Shown: one piece after another, positions 37,868-46,007 of the stretch
How the letters are laid out: every line of letters begins with the position of its first letter
Numbering within the stretch: position 1 is the first letter of the stretch
Assembly (NCBI GenBank): GCA_028820325.1
Contig: JAPPJO010000112.1
Coordinates: forward strand, 1-62,465
Direction: 5' to 3'
Source: Gammaproteobacteria bacterium
GTDB lineage: Bacteria; Gemmatimonadota; Gemmatimonadetes; Longimicrobiales; Gaopeijiaceae
Length of the DNA stretch: 62,465 bases
Program-made: the position numbers and the translations under genes
Notes under the pieces: model-generated
The model's input: the letters and a program-made list of their open reading frames with translations, nothing else
Databases searched by the model: none
Told to the model about the DNA's origin: nothing

Positions 37868-39364
37868 ATGGAGCGCTGGCAGCTGATCGCGGGCCTGATC
37901 CTGGTCTACCTGGCGGTGACGCTCGGCATCGGGCTGATGGCGGGCCGGCGCGCCTCCCGGAGCGTGACCGGCTATGTGGCCGGAGACCGCCGCTTCGGCC
38001 TGCTCGTCATGTACTTCGTCACCGGGGCGACCGTGTTCTCCGCCTTCGCATTCCTGGGCGGGCCGGGCTGGGCCTACTCCCGCGGCGCCGCGGCCTTCTA
38101 CATCCTCTCCTACGGCGCCCTCGGAATCGCGCCCTGGTACTTCATAGGGCCGCACGCGGCCGCACTCGGGCGGCGCTTCGGCTACGTCACCCAGGCGCAG
38201 TTGCTGGTCGGACGCTTCCCTTCGCGCTTCCTGTCCGCGCTAATGGCGGCGCTCTCGGTGGCGGCATTCGTGCCCTATGTCACCCTGCAGATGCAGGGGG
38301 CGGGCATCGTCATCGAGGCGGTCACCGACGGCCATGTGCCGCTGGCGGTGGGCGCGGCGATCGCCTACGGCATCGTGGCCCTCTACGTGCTGACCAGCGG
38401 GGTGGCCGCGGTGGGATGGACCAACACCTTCCAGGGCATCTTCATGGTCGCGATCGCCTGGTCGCTCGGCATCTACCTGCCCTTCCGGCTGTACGGGGGG
38501 GTGGGAGAGATGTTCGAGCGCATCCTGGCCGAGCGTCCGGAGATGCTCTCCGTCCCGGGCCTGACCGCCGCGGGCGATCCCTGGAGCTGGGGCGGCTACT
38601 CGACCGCCATCCTCGTGAGCGCGATCGGGCTCATGATGTGGCCCCACCTCTTCATGAAGGCCTTCACCGCGCGCGACGACCGCACGCTCCGCCGCACAGT
38701 GGTCCTCTTCCCCACCTTCCAGCTCTTCCTGATCCCGGTCTTCCTGATCGGCTTCGCCGGCGTGCTGCTGCCGGAGTCCCCCCCCAACGCCGACTTCATC
38801 CTCCCCTTCCTCATCCTGCGCTCCGAGCTGCCGGTGCTGGTCGTGGGCCTCTTCTGCGCGGGCGCCCTCTCGGCGTCCATGTCGACCGGGGACGCGCTCC
38901 TGCACGCCGCGGCATCCGTGACGGTGGAGGACGGCATCGGCCCCTTCCGCCGGCTAAGCGATGCCGGCCAGCGCCGTCTGATGCAGGTGCTGGTCCTGGT
39001 GGTGGGGGTGGTCGCGTACTGGTTCGCGCTGGACGAAGATTCCTCGCTGGTCGTGCTGCTGCTGACCGCCTACGGCATCATATGCCAGTTCGCGCCTCCC
39101 ATTTGCGCGGCGCTCTTCTGGCGACGCGCCACCACCCCGGGCATCGTGGCCGGTCTGGTCGCGGGCTCGGCGACCGCGGTCTTCTTCTTCACCACGGGGT
39201 ATCTGGGGATGGAACTGCGTCCCCTGGACCTGCACGAGGGAATACTGGGGCTCATGGTCCACATCCCGGTGCTGGTGGGGGTGAGCCTCGCCACCCGGCC
39301 GCAGGACCGGGATCACACCGAGGCCTTCCTCAACCCGCGAGGCTCATCGGGAACCCATGACTGA
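37868..39364 (+). CDS. Sodium:solute symporter family transporter
   Basis: 498-aa inner-membrane transporter of the SSS family with about 13 helices. Typical blocks include GRRASRSVTGYVAGDRRFG near the first helices, AFLGGPGWAYSRGAAAFY, the SSS signature region ALSASMSTGDALLHAAASVTVEDG with Ser/Thr residues at the Na2 site, and LLTAYGIICQFAPPICAALFWRRAT. Such carriers import carboxylates, amino acids or sugars with sodium. Given the beta-oxidation neighbours and DUF3311, a short organic acid is a likely substrate, but this is inference. The 3' end overlaps the chorismate mutase start by eight bases. Confidence 0.93.
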   Translation: MERWQLIAGLILVYLAVTLGIGLMAGRRASRSVTGYVAGDRRFGLLVMYFVTGATVFSAFAFLGGPGWAYSRGAAAFYILSYGALGIAPWYFIGPHAAALGRRFGYVTQAQLLVGRFPSRFLSALMAALSVAAFVPYVTLQMQGAGIVIEAVTDGHVPLAVGAAIAYGIVALYVLTSGVAAVGWTNTFQGIFMVAIAWSLGIYLPFRLYGGVGEMFERILAERPEMLSVPGLTAAGDPWSWGGYSTAILVSAIGLMMWPHLFMKAFTARDDRTLRRTVVLFPTFQLFLIPVFLIGFAGVLLPESPPNADFILPFLILRSELPVLVVGLFCAGALSASMSTGDALLHAAASVTVEDGIGPFRRLSDAGQRRLMQVLVLVVGVVAYWFALDEDSSLVVLLLTAYGIICQFAPPICAALFWRRATTPGIVAGLVAGSATAVFFFTTGYLGMELRPLDLHEGILGLMVHIPVLVGVSLATRPQDRDHTEAFLNPRGSSGTHD

Positions 39365-39695
39365 CCCCAAGGGAGCGGCGGGCGCGCCTCAGGAGCGGCT
39401 GGCTCGCATGCGGGAAGTGATGAGCGAGGTGACCGACCGGCTCATCGAGCTGATGGGGGAACGCCGCAAACTCGCCATCGAGATCGGGCGGGTGAAGAAG
39501 GAACTGGGCCTTCCGGTCCTCGACCCGGCGCGCGAAGCGCGGATGGTGCGTCAGGCCGCCGTGCGGGCGCGCGAACTGGGCGTGGACCCGGAGATGGCGC
39601 GCGACATCATCTGGCGCATCATCGCGTCGGCGCGCGAGGCTCAGGGAGGACGCCGACCCGGATGGCCGGACCCACCCTCCAATCGGGCGCGCTAG
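39357..39695 (+). CDS. aroQ: Chorismate mutase (AroQ class)
   Basis: 112-aa all-helical chorismate mutase type II, converting chorismate to prephenate for Phe and Tyr synthesis. [64 protein letters not shown] follows the AroQ pattern, with active-site Arg, Lys and Asp/Arg-Glu positions recognisable. The start overlaps the symporter stop by eight bases, so it is co-translated with a catabolic operon, unusual for a biosynthetic enzyme. Its end overlaps the convergent rpmA stop by four bases. Confidence 0.88.
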   Translation: MTDPKGAAGAPQERLARMREVMSEVTDRLIELMGERRKLAIEIGRVKKELGLPVLDPAREARMVRQAAVRARELGVDPEMARDIIWRIIASAREAQGGRRPGWPDPPSNRAR

Positions 39696-39943
39696 TTCGG
39701 GCTTACCGAAACGAACTGGCGGTTCCGGCGCCGCTCGAACTTCACCACGCCGTCGACCAGGGCGAACAGGGTGTCGTCGCCCCCCCTGCCGACGTTGGTG
39801 CCGGGATGGAAGCGGGTGCCGCGCTGGCGCACGAGGATGCTGCCCGCGGTTACGGGCTGTCCGCCGTAGCGCTTGACGCCCAGGAACTTCGGCTTCGAGT
39901 CGCGTCCGTTTCGGCTTGAGCCGACGCCTTTCTTGTGTGCCAT
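39692..39943 (-). CDS. rpmA: 50S ribosomal protein L27
   Basis: 83-aa ribosomal protein of the large subunit near the peptidyl-transferase centre. [29 protein letters not shown] and [28 protein letters not shown] are diagnostic. There is no cleavable N-terminal extension of the Firmicutes type. It follows rplU by 26 bases in the usual rplU-rpmA order, downstream of rng. Confidence 0.98.
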   Translation of the reverse strand: MAHKKGVGSSRNGRDSKPKFLGVKRYGGQPVTAGSILVRQRGTRFHPGTNVGRGGDDTLFALVDGVVKFERRRNRQFVSVSPN

Positions 39944-39969
39944 CTCGGGTTCCTTCCCGGCTCGGACTG

Positions 39970-40284
39970 CTACGTGACGATCTCGTCGATGCGCACTTCG
40001 GTGAACTTCTGGCGATGACCCTGCTTCTTGCGGTATCCCTTCCGGCGCTTGCGCTTGAAGATGATGAGCTTCCGGTCCTTGCCGTGCGCCAGCACCTCGG
40101 CCCGCACCGCAGCGCCTTCGACCGTGGGCGTACCGACCTCCGGTTCGCCATCCCCTCCACCCGTCATCAGCACGCGATCGAAGGTGACCGTCGAGCCCTC
40201 CTCGGCAGCAAGCGCCGGGACCCGCAGCCGGAGACCCGGCTCGGCCCTGAACTGCTTTCCGCCGCTCTCGAACACCGCGTACAT
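39970..40284 (-). CDS. rplU: 50S ribosomal protein L21
   Basis: 104-aa large-subunit protein. [17 protein letters not shown] is the standard N-terminus, and the C-terminal [31 protein letters not shown] is diagnostic. The frame extends to 40335, but ATG at 40284 with AGAGG six bases upstream gives the conserved start. A hairpin lies in its leader (40321-40348). Confidence 0.97.
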   Translation of the reverse strand: MYAVFESGGKQFRAEPGLRLRVPALAAEEGSTVTFDRVLMTGGGDGEPEVGTPTVEGAAVRAEVLAHGKDRKLIIFKRKRRKGYRKKQGHRQKFTEVRIDEIVT

Positions 40285-40320
40285 GCCTGCCTCTTCACGT
40301 AGATGGAGATCCCGGACACG

Positions 40321-40348
40321 GGGACTGCGGCACAAGGCTCCGCAGCCC
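40321..40348 (-). promoter_or_regulatory. Leader hairpin upstream of rplU
   Basis: On the minus strand GGGCTGCGG pairs with CCGCAG-T-CCC around a 9-base loop, in the 113-base gap between rng and rplU, and is preceded by CTTTTTC. It could be a transcript-processing site, a weak rng terminator or a ribosomal-protein autoregulatory leader; sequence alone does not decide. Confidence 0.35.
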
Positions 40349-40397
40349 GAAAAAGCTACAGAGTCGCCCGGTCAGGTCAAGGGCACCCGGCACGCAC

Positions 40398-41912
40398 CTA
40401 GACCGTCGCGTACTTCCCGGTCACATCCACCTGGGCCCGGCCCGAGAGCAGGCGGAACTCGTCTTCGCCCAGCAGAGGATCGTCGCGCAGGCTGATCTCC
40501 AGGCCGGTGGCGCTCGACACCCGGTTGCGAAAGTCCGGCTCCGAGTCGAGCACGTGCAGCGCCACCTCGGGGTGGATGCGCACCGTGAGACTGCGCTCGC
40601 TCTTCGCCGCGGCAGCGCGCTTGAGGCTGCGCTCCACCCGGCGCATCACGGTGTCGGGCGCGAAGACGCGGCCCAGCCCTCCGCAATGGGTGCACGGGTC
40701 CGTGATCGAGGTGAAGATCGACGGCCGCACGCGCTGGCGGGTCATCTCGATCAGCCCGAGCTCGGAGACGGCGAACGCGCGGGTGCGGGCACGGTCGCGC
40801 CCCAGGTGGGTGCGGAGTTCGTGCAACACCTTGTCGCGGTCCTTCTGCGTGTCCATGTCGATGAAGTCCACGACCACGATTCCACCGACGTCGCGCAGCC
40901 GGAGCTGGCGGGCGATCTCGCGCGCCGCCTCCAGGTTGGTCTTCAGGATGAGCGAGGCGGGATCGTTCTTCTTCCTGCCGGCGAAGCGCCCGGTGTTCAC
41001 ATCGATCGATACCAGCGCCTCGGTCGGCTCGATCACCAGATGGCCGCCGGATTTGAGCCCCACCTTGCGCCGGAACGAGCGGTGGATCTCCTCCTCGATG
41101 CCGTGAACGTCGAAGAGCGGCTCCTCTCCCCGGTACAGCTTCAGCCGGTCCAGCAAATCGGGAGCCACGCCCTGCACGTAACCCTCGATCTCGCGAAAGA
41201 TGACGGGCGAATCCACCGTCAGCGAGTCGAACTTGTCGCTGAACAGATCCCGGATGACGCCGCTGATCAGACGCGCTTCGCGGCGCACGACCCCAGGCTC
41301 GGCAGCGGCCTTCGCCGTCCGCTGGATCTCCAGCCAGCTCCCCCGGAGGGTCTCAAACTCGCGCGCGAACCGCTTCTCGGTCGCCTCCTCCCCCACCGTG
41401 CGCACGATCACCCCGCCGGAATCGGCCGGCACCACCCTGCGGGCAAGGGCACGCAGCCGCGACCGCTGCTTGCGGTCCTCGATCTTGCGGCTCACGCCGA
41501 CGCGCGACGAGAACGGCATGTAGACGAGGAAGCGGCCGGCCAGCGAGACCTGGGCGGTCAGGCGCGGCCCCTTGGTGCCGATTGGCTCCTTGGTGACCTG
41601 CACGGTGACCCGGTCGCCCTTGTTGAGCAGTTTCTGGATCGGCGTGTTCTGGCCGTCGCGGCCGTTCTCCGACGGTTCACCGTCCTGGTGAACCACATCC
41701 GAGACGTGCAGAAAGCCCGCCTTCTCGACGCCGATGTCGACGAAGGCCGCCTGAATGCCGGGAAGCACCGCCTCTACCCGTCCCAGAAACACGTCACCCA
41801 CCAACCGTCCCTGGTCCGGGCGGTCCAGCATCAATTCTACGAGTCTCTTGTCTTCCAGTAGCGCCACCCGCGTCTCGCGCGAGGACGCGCTGATGATGAT
41901 CTGTCTCCTCAA
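40398..41912 (-). CDS. rng: Ribonuclease G/E family endoribonuclease
   Basis: 504-aa RNase G-type enzyme that processes rRNA and turns over mRNA. The N-terminus aligns with E. coli RNase G (IIISASSRETRVALLEDKRLVELMLD, then GDVFLGRVEAVLPGIQAAFVDIGVEKAGFLHVSD, the S1-like domain). VVVDFIDMD supplies the metal-binding Asp pair, and CTHC in DPCTHCGGLGRVF is the zinc link for dimerisation. No RNase E-like C-terminal scaffold is present. The start is TTG at 41912, judged by alignment. It leads the rng-rplU-rpmA set. Confidence 0.95.
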   Translation of the reverse strand: MRRQIIISASSRETRVALLEDKRLVELMLDRPDQGRLVGDVFLGRVEAVLPGIQAAFVDIGVEKAGFLHVSDVVHQDGEPSENGRDGQNTPIQKLLNKGDRVTVQVTKEPIGTKGPRLTAQVSLAGRFLVYMPFSSRVGVSRKIEDRKQRSRLRALARRVVPADSGGVIVRTVGEEATEKRFAREFETLRGSWLEIQRTAKAAAEPGVVRREARLISGVIRDLFSDKFDSLTVDSPVIFREIEGYVQGVAPDLLDRLKLYRGEEPLFDVHGIEEEIHRSFRRKVGLKSGGHLVIEPTEALVSIDVNTGRFAGRKKNDPASLILKTNLEAAREIARQLRLRDVGGIVVVDFIDMDTQKDRDKVLHELRTHLGRDRARTRAFAVSELGLIEMTRQRVRPSIFTSITDPCTHCGGLGRVFAPDTVMRRVERSLKRAAAAKSERSLTVRIHPEVALHVLDSEPDFRNRVSSATGLEISLRDDPLLGEDEFRLLSGRAQVDVTGKYATV

Positions 41913-41963
41913 ATCCCTGGTTTCTCCGCGAGTCGCGGGGCCCGGGACCGCCCGAGGGCCTCC

Positions 41964-43208
41964 CTACCCCGCCTTCAGCTCTGCAGCCATTCCGCCTCCG
42001 CCGACCTCGCGCACCAGGTGGCGAGCGATCAGCAAGCGCTGAATCTCGCTCGTGCCCTCTCCGATCTCGCACACTTTCGCGTCGCGAAACATCCGTTCCA
42101 CCGGGTAGTCGTTCGTGTACCCGGCACCTCCCAGAAGCTCGACCGCCTCCGTGGTGGCGCGCATCGACAGCTCCGAGGCGAACAGCTTCGCCATGGAGGC
42201 TTCCTTGGAGAAGGGGCGTCCCTGATCCTTGAGCCAGGCCGCGTGATACGTCAGATGCCTGGCGGCCTGGATCCCCGTGGCCATGTCGGACAAGCGGAAT
42301 TGGACCGCCTGATAGTCGTAAATCCTGTGCCCGTAACGTTTCCGTTGCAACGTATACTCCAGCGCGGCGTCAAAAGCTCCCTCGGCGATGCCGAGAGCCA
42401 GGGCGGCGATTCCAATGCGCCCCGCATCGAGGGTGCGCATGAAGTTGACGAAGCCCTCGCCTTCGGCCCCGAGCCGGTTCCCGGCCGGTACGAAGACGTT
42501 GTCCAGCACCAGCTCGCGGGTATCCGAAGCCCGCCACCCCATCTTGTCTTCCTTGCCGCCGGCCCGTACGCCCCGGGTGAAATCGAGTTCCGCCGAATGC
42601 CCCACCCCCAGGCGGCGCGCCGTCTCCAGGTCGCACGTCGGCTTGGTGACGATGAAGCTGGTGATGCCGCGGGTGCCCCGCGCCGGATTGGTAAGCGCGG
42701 TGATGGTGAAGATCTCCCCGACGCCGGCGTGCGTGATGAAGATCTTGGAGCCGTTGATGCGGTAGCCGTCTCCCTCGCGGACCGCGCGCGTGCGTGTGCC
42801 CGCCGAGTCCGATCCCGCCGCCGGCTCGGTGAGCCCGAAGCCTCCCAGCACGCGGCCGCTGGCGAGCAGGGGCAGGTATCTCCGCTTCTGCGCCTCGGTC
42901 CCGAACGTCAGGATCGGGCTCGCGCCCAGCGTCGTGTGCGCCGACACCGTGATGGCGTGGCTGGCGTCATGCCGCGCCAACTCCTCGACGACGAGGATGT
43001 AGCTCAGGTAGTCGCGTCCCATCCCCCCGTATTCTTCGGGAATGGGCACGCCCAGGAGCCCCATCTCGCCCATCGCGCGCACGTTCTCCCAGGGGAAGGT
43101 CTGGGTGCGGTCGATCTCGGCCGCGACGGGCGCGATGTGTTCCAGCGCGAAGGCTCGAACCCCTTTGCGCAGACGGGCGTGATCAGGACCGAGGTAGGGT
43201 TCCATCAC
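41964..43208 (-). CDS. Acyl-CoA dehydrogenase
   Basis: 414-aa FAD-dependent enzyme introducing a 2,3-double bond into acyl-Co[21 protein letters not shown] and the T-A-L-T/W-R-A-S-D-T segment bind [29 protein letters not shown] is the family signature, and the catalytic-base region reads [23 protein letters not shown]. It resembles short-chain or isovaleryl-type members. An insert ([33 protein letters not shown]) lengthens the middle domain. The start is GTG at 43208 or ATG at 43205, with AGGA just upstream. A palindromic operator and promoter precede it. Adjacent rng is 51 bases downstream. Confidence 0.94.
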   Translation of the reverse strand: MMEPYLGPDHARLRKGVRAFALEHIAPVAAEIDRTQTFPWENVRAMGEMGLLGVPIPEEYGGMGRDYLSYILVVEELARHDASHAITVSAHTTLGASPILTFGTEAQKRRYLPLLASGRVLGGFGLTEPAAGSDSAGTRTRAVREGDGYRINGSKIFITHAGVGEIFTITALTNPARGTRGITSFIVTKPTCDLETARRLGVGHSAELDFTRGVRAGGKEDKMGWRASDTRELVLDNVFVPAGNRLGAEGEGFVNFMRTLDAGRIGIAALALGIAEGAFDAALEYTLQRKRYGHRIYDYQAVQFRLSDMATGIQAARHLTYHAAWLKDQGRPFSKEASMAKLFASELSMRATTEAVELLGGAGYTNDYPVERMFRDAKVCEIGEGTSEIQRLLIARHLVREVGGGGMAAELKAG

Positions 43209-43218
43209 TTCGATCCTA

Positions 43219-43249
43219 TATCATGTGTTACATCATGTACAACATGATA
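43219..43249 (-). promoter_or_regulatory. Palindromic operator upstream of acyl-CoA dehydrogenase
   Basis: TATCATGT (43219-43226) is mirrored by ACATGATA (43242-43249), with an inner TACAT-C-ATGTA palindrome between them. The half-site TCATGT also repeats directly 12 bases apart. The block sits between a promoter-like sequence (TTGGCA at 43287-43282, TATAAA at 43261-43256 on the minus strand) and the ribosome binding site, the classic position for a repressor such as a TetR or GntR-type acyl-CoA regulator. The regulator is not in the window. Confidence 0.6.
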
Positions 43250-43386
43250 AGTCATTTTATATCTTTATGTTATTGGATGTTTGCCAAAAGCGCAATGAAG
43301 GCCTCCCTCCGGGTGGAGGAGGCCGCATGGGCATGCGGAATGGTACACCGCGGGCGTCGATAGGGTGCGGGCAAAGGGCGGCCTGC

Positions 43387-44538
43387 TCAGGGGTTGAAGC
43401 CGATCTCCCAGATGCCGGCACGCAGATGGCCCGGCCCGAAGAACTCTCCCGACCATAGTTCATCTTCTCCGAGGAAGTCGACCAGGACAACTCCCTCCAT
43501 CCTGGTGCGGGCGATCACCGTCGCCGTGGCCAGGTCGATGACGTCGATCTGACCGTAGTGTCTGTCGATCGCCTCGTATTCGGGCTTCATCTCGAGTCGG
43601 ACGCGTCCACCCGGTCCCGGGCGTTCCTCCATCATGTCCAGCCAGTCATCCCGTCGCCGCCAGGTCAGGACCCACAAGCGGTCTTCGGAATCGACTCGCA
43701 GCGCCCGTATCGTGCTGGCGGGAGGATTATCCGCAGATTCAGGAGCATCCGGATCCCAGGGCGGATCGTTGAACCCGGGAACCAGGAAGCCCGTGACCCG
43801 GCGGCCGTCCTCATCCCAGACCTCTATGCTGTAGGCGCCGTTCAGCGGCGCGGAGAAGATTCGATGAGCGGAATCGGTGGTGAAGGCTCTCCAGGAGGCG
43901 GTTTGCGCCCTCGGATTCTCGGGATCGACAAACCCGCCAAACGACCGTTTGATCTCCCCGTCCTCGACAATGTGGAGCGGCGAACCGATGGCGTCGGGGG
44001 TCGGATGCCACATGTTGACCACCCACCGCCCCCCGTCTCCCAATGGACCAACGTCCGCTACATGGTCAGGAAGCGAATGGTCTTCGATCAGGGTGAAGTC
44101 CGGGCCTACGACGCTGTGGCGATAGTTCCCGCTGTCGAAGATGTGTATGCGACCCTCGCGGTCCGTGTGCACCGGCATTGCGTTTTCCCACTCGAGCGGA
44201 CCCTCCCCGGCTCGTCCGACTTCACCCACGAAGTTGCCGGCCGCATCGAAGACCTTCACCGCTTCGTACTGACCGAACCAGTAGTTGCCGGCGCTGTCTC
44301 GCACGAGATGGAAGGCACCCCGCAAGTATCCCTCGCCGATCGTGTCTCCCATGACCAGCATGCGTTCGAGCGTGATGCAGTCGTCGCAGAGGGATTCAGC
44401 CTCGCGGATGAGCCGGACTTCGGTGCTGTCCGTGACCTCGGTCCAGTGCGCGCGGGGCGCCTCGTTGGGTGGGGCGCAGCCGACGATGCCGGCGGCCAGG
44501 AGGATCGCAATGGCGGCGAGGGACCGGGAAGTGCTCAT
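43387..44538 (-). CDS. Six-bladed beta-propeller lipoprotein, tandem copy 2
   Basis: 383-aa predicted lipoprotein with signal and lipobox IVGC (Cys21). A CxxC pair follows (LCDDCIT), then repeated blades with NHL/6-bladed-propeller patterns: YWFGQYEAVKVFDAAGNFVGEVGRAGEGPLEW, GRIHIFDSGNYRHSVVGPDF, HRIFSAPLNGAYSIEVWDEDGRRV, DRLWVLTWRR, IDVIDLATATVIARTRMEGV. It is strongly similar along its whole length to the protein encoded just upstream (44617-45774), so this is a tandem duplication. Ligand unknown; these propellers often bind extracellular compounds or partner with outer-membrane receptors. Confidence 0.85.
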   Translation of the reverse strand: MSTSRSLAAIAILLAAGIVGCAPPNEAPRAHWTEVTDSTEVRLIREAESLCDDCITLERMLVMGDTIGEGYLRGAFHLVRDSAGNYWFGQYEAVKVFDAAGNFVGEVGRAGEGPLEWENAMPVHTDREGRIHIFDSGNYRHSVVGPDFTLIEDHSLPDHVADVGPLGDGGRWVVNMWHPTPDAIGSPLHIVEDGEIKRSFGGFVDPENPRAQTASWRAFTTDSAHRIFSAPLNGAYSIEVWDEDGRRVTGFLVPGFNDPPWDPDAPESADNPPASTIRALRVDSEDRLWVLTWRRRDDWLDMMEERPGPGGRVRLEMKPEYEAIDRHYGQIDVIDLATATVIARTRMEGVVLVDFLGEDELWSGEFFGPGHLRAGIWEIGFNP

Positions 44539-44616
44539 GCGGTGGGAATCCTCGGTAGTGGATGCGGAGAGGGAGGACGTGGCGTGGGCCGGGTGACTGC
44601 GGCACGGGCGCCCCGC

Positions 44617-45774
44617 TCAGGGGCTGAAGCCGATTTCCCAGATGCCGACGCGGAGGTGACCGGCGCCCGCATACTCCCCCGCCCAAAGAGCGTTGTCGCC
44701 CAGGAAGTCGACGACGATCACTCCCTCCATTCTGGTGCGGGCGATGACCGTAGCCGTGGTCAGGTCGATGACGGCGATCTGACCGTCGAACCGATCCATG
44801 GTAGCGAGGCCCGGTTTCATTTCGAGGGTGAGTCGCCCGTCCGGGCCGCGGCGTTCTTCCATCATGTCGAGCCAGTCGTCCCGGAGCTTCCAGCTCAGGA
44901 CCCACAGCCGGTCATCGGAGTGGAGACGAAGGGCTCGCAACGTGCTTGAGGGAGGATTGTCCGCGGACTGCGGAGCATCCGAATCGAATGGTGGGTCGTT
45001 GAACTCGGGATCTAGGAAGCCCGTGATTCGCCGGCCAGCCTCGCTCCAAACCTCGATTTCGTAGCCGCGACTCCACGGTGCCGAGAAGATTCGATCGGCG
45101 GAATCCGTGGCGATGATCCTCCAGGGCTGGGTCGACGCACTGCGATCATTCGCGAGATCGCTCACCCCTCCAAGGGACCGTACTATCTCCTCACCGTCCA
45201 GGATGACAAGAGGCTCGCCACGAGCTGCCCCTTCCGGATACCATGTGTTGACCACCCAGCGCGCCCCATCGTCGAGGGCACGGACGTCCCTGCCGCCGGG
45301 GAATCTGTTTTCCTCGAGAAGATTGAAATCCGGACCGATCACGCTGTGGCGAAGGTTGCCCCCGGTATCGAAGATGTGGACGCGGCCACTGGCGTCCGTG
45401 TGGACGGGCAGGGCGTTGCTCCACTCCAGTGGCCCCTGGCCCGCGCGCCCGACTTCGCCCACGAAGGTGCCGGCCGCGTCGAAGAGCTTCACCGCGTCGT
45501 ATTGCCCGAACCAGTAGTTGCCGGCGCTGTCGCGCACCATGTGGAACGCTTCGCGCAGATAGCCCTCGCCGATCGTGTCGCCGACGATCAGTACCTGGTG
45601 GACCGTGATGCAGTCCTCGCAGAGCGACTCCGAGTCGCGGATGAGCCGGACCTCGGTGCTGTCGGTGACGTCGGTCCAGTGAGCGCGGGGCGGCTCCTCC
45701 GGTGGGGCGCAGGCGATGAAGAAGCCGTGCGCGAGGAGGATCGCGGCGGCGGTGAGGGACCGGGAGGTGCTCAT
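44617..45774 (-). CDS. Six-bladed beta-propeller lipoprotein, tandem copy 1
   Basis: 385-aa paralogue of the downstream gene. The signal ends in FFIAC (lipobox Cys), followed by APPEEPPRAHWTDVTDSTEVRLIRDSESLCEDCIT with the same CxxC pair and the same blade set (YWFGQYDAVKLFDAAGTFVGEVGRAGQGPLEW, GRVHIFDTGG, DRLWVLSWKLRDDWLDMMEER). The frame is open to 45822. The ATG at 45774 aligns with the start of the paralogue and has GGGAG upstream. About 78 bases separate the pair. Divergence is greatest in the loop after the third blade, where ligand specificity might differ. Confidence 0.86.
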   Translation of the reverse strand: MSTSRSLTAAAILLAHGFFIACAPPEEPPRAHWTDVTDSTEVRLIRDSESLCEDCITVHQVLIVGDTIGEGYLREAFHMVRDSAGNYWFGQYDAVKLFDAAGTFVGEVGRAGQGPLEWSNALPVHTDASGRVHIFDTGGNLRHSVIGPDFNLLEENRFPGGRDVRALDDGARWVVNTWYPEGAARGEPLVILDGEEIVRSLGGVSDLANDRSASTQPWRIIATDSADRIFSAPWSRGYEIEVWSEAGRRITGFLDPEFNDPPFDSDAPQSADNPPSSTLRALRLHSDDRLWVLSWKLRDDWLDMMEERRGPDGRLTLEMKPGLATMDRFDGQIAVIDLTTATVIARTRMEGVIVVDFLGDNALWAGEYAGAGHLRVGIWEIGFSP

Positions 45775-45940
45775 GCGATGGGGACTCCCAGTAGCGGAGG
45801 AGGTGACGGAGGGCGTGACCACACCTTACGCCTGTGCGGGGGCGCGGGCGGTGGGCCCGGACGCGTCAAGGTACGAGACGGCGGCCGGAGTTCGCCACCG
45901 GAGTTGGCTCCATCGTCCCACGGATCGGCCCGACCGCTCC

Positions 45941-45960
45941 TCGTATTACCGTCGTATTAC
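45941..45960 (-). promoter_or_regulatory. 11-bp tandem TAATACGA repeat upstream of the propeller pair
   Basis: TCGTATTAC occurs at 45941-45949 and 45952-45960, one helical turn apart. On the minus strand it reads GTAATACGA twice, upstream of the propeller lipoprotein genes and 3' of recQ. A promoter or activator site is possible; nothing more can be said. Confidence 0.3.
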
Positions 45961-46007
45961 AAGCCTTGGACCGGATCCTTGGCGATGCCGCGAGCGTGTG
46001 CCGGCCA

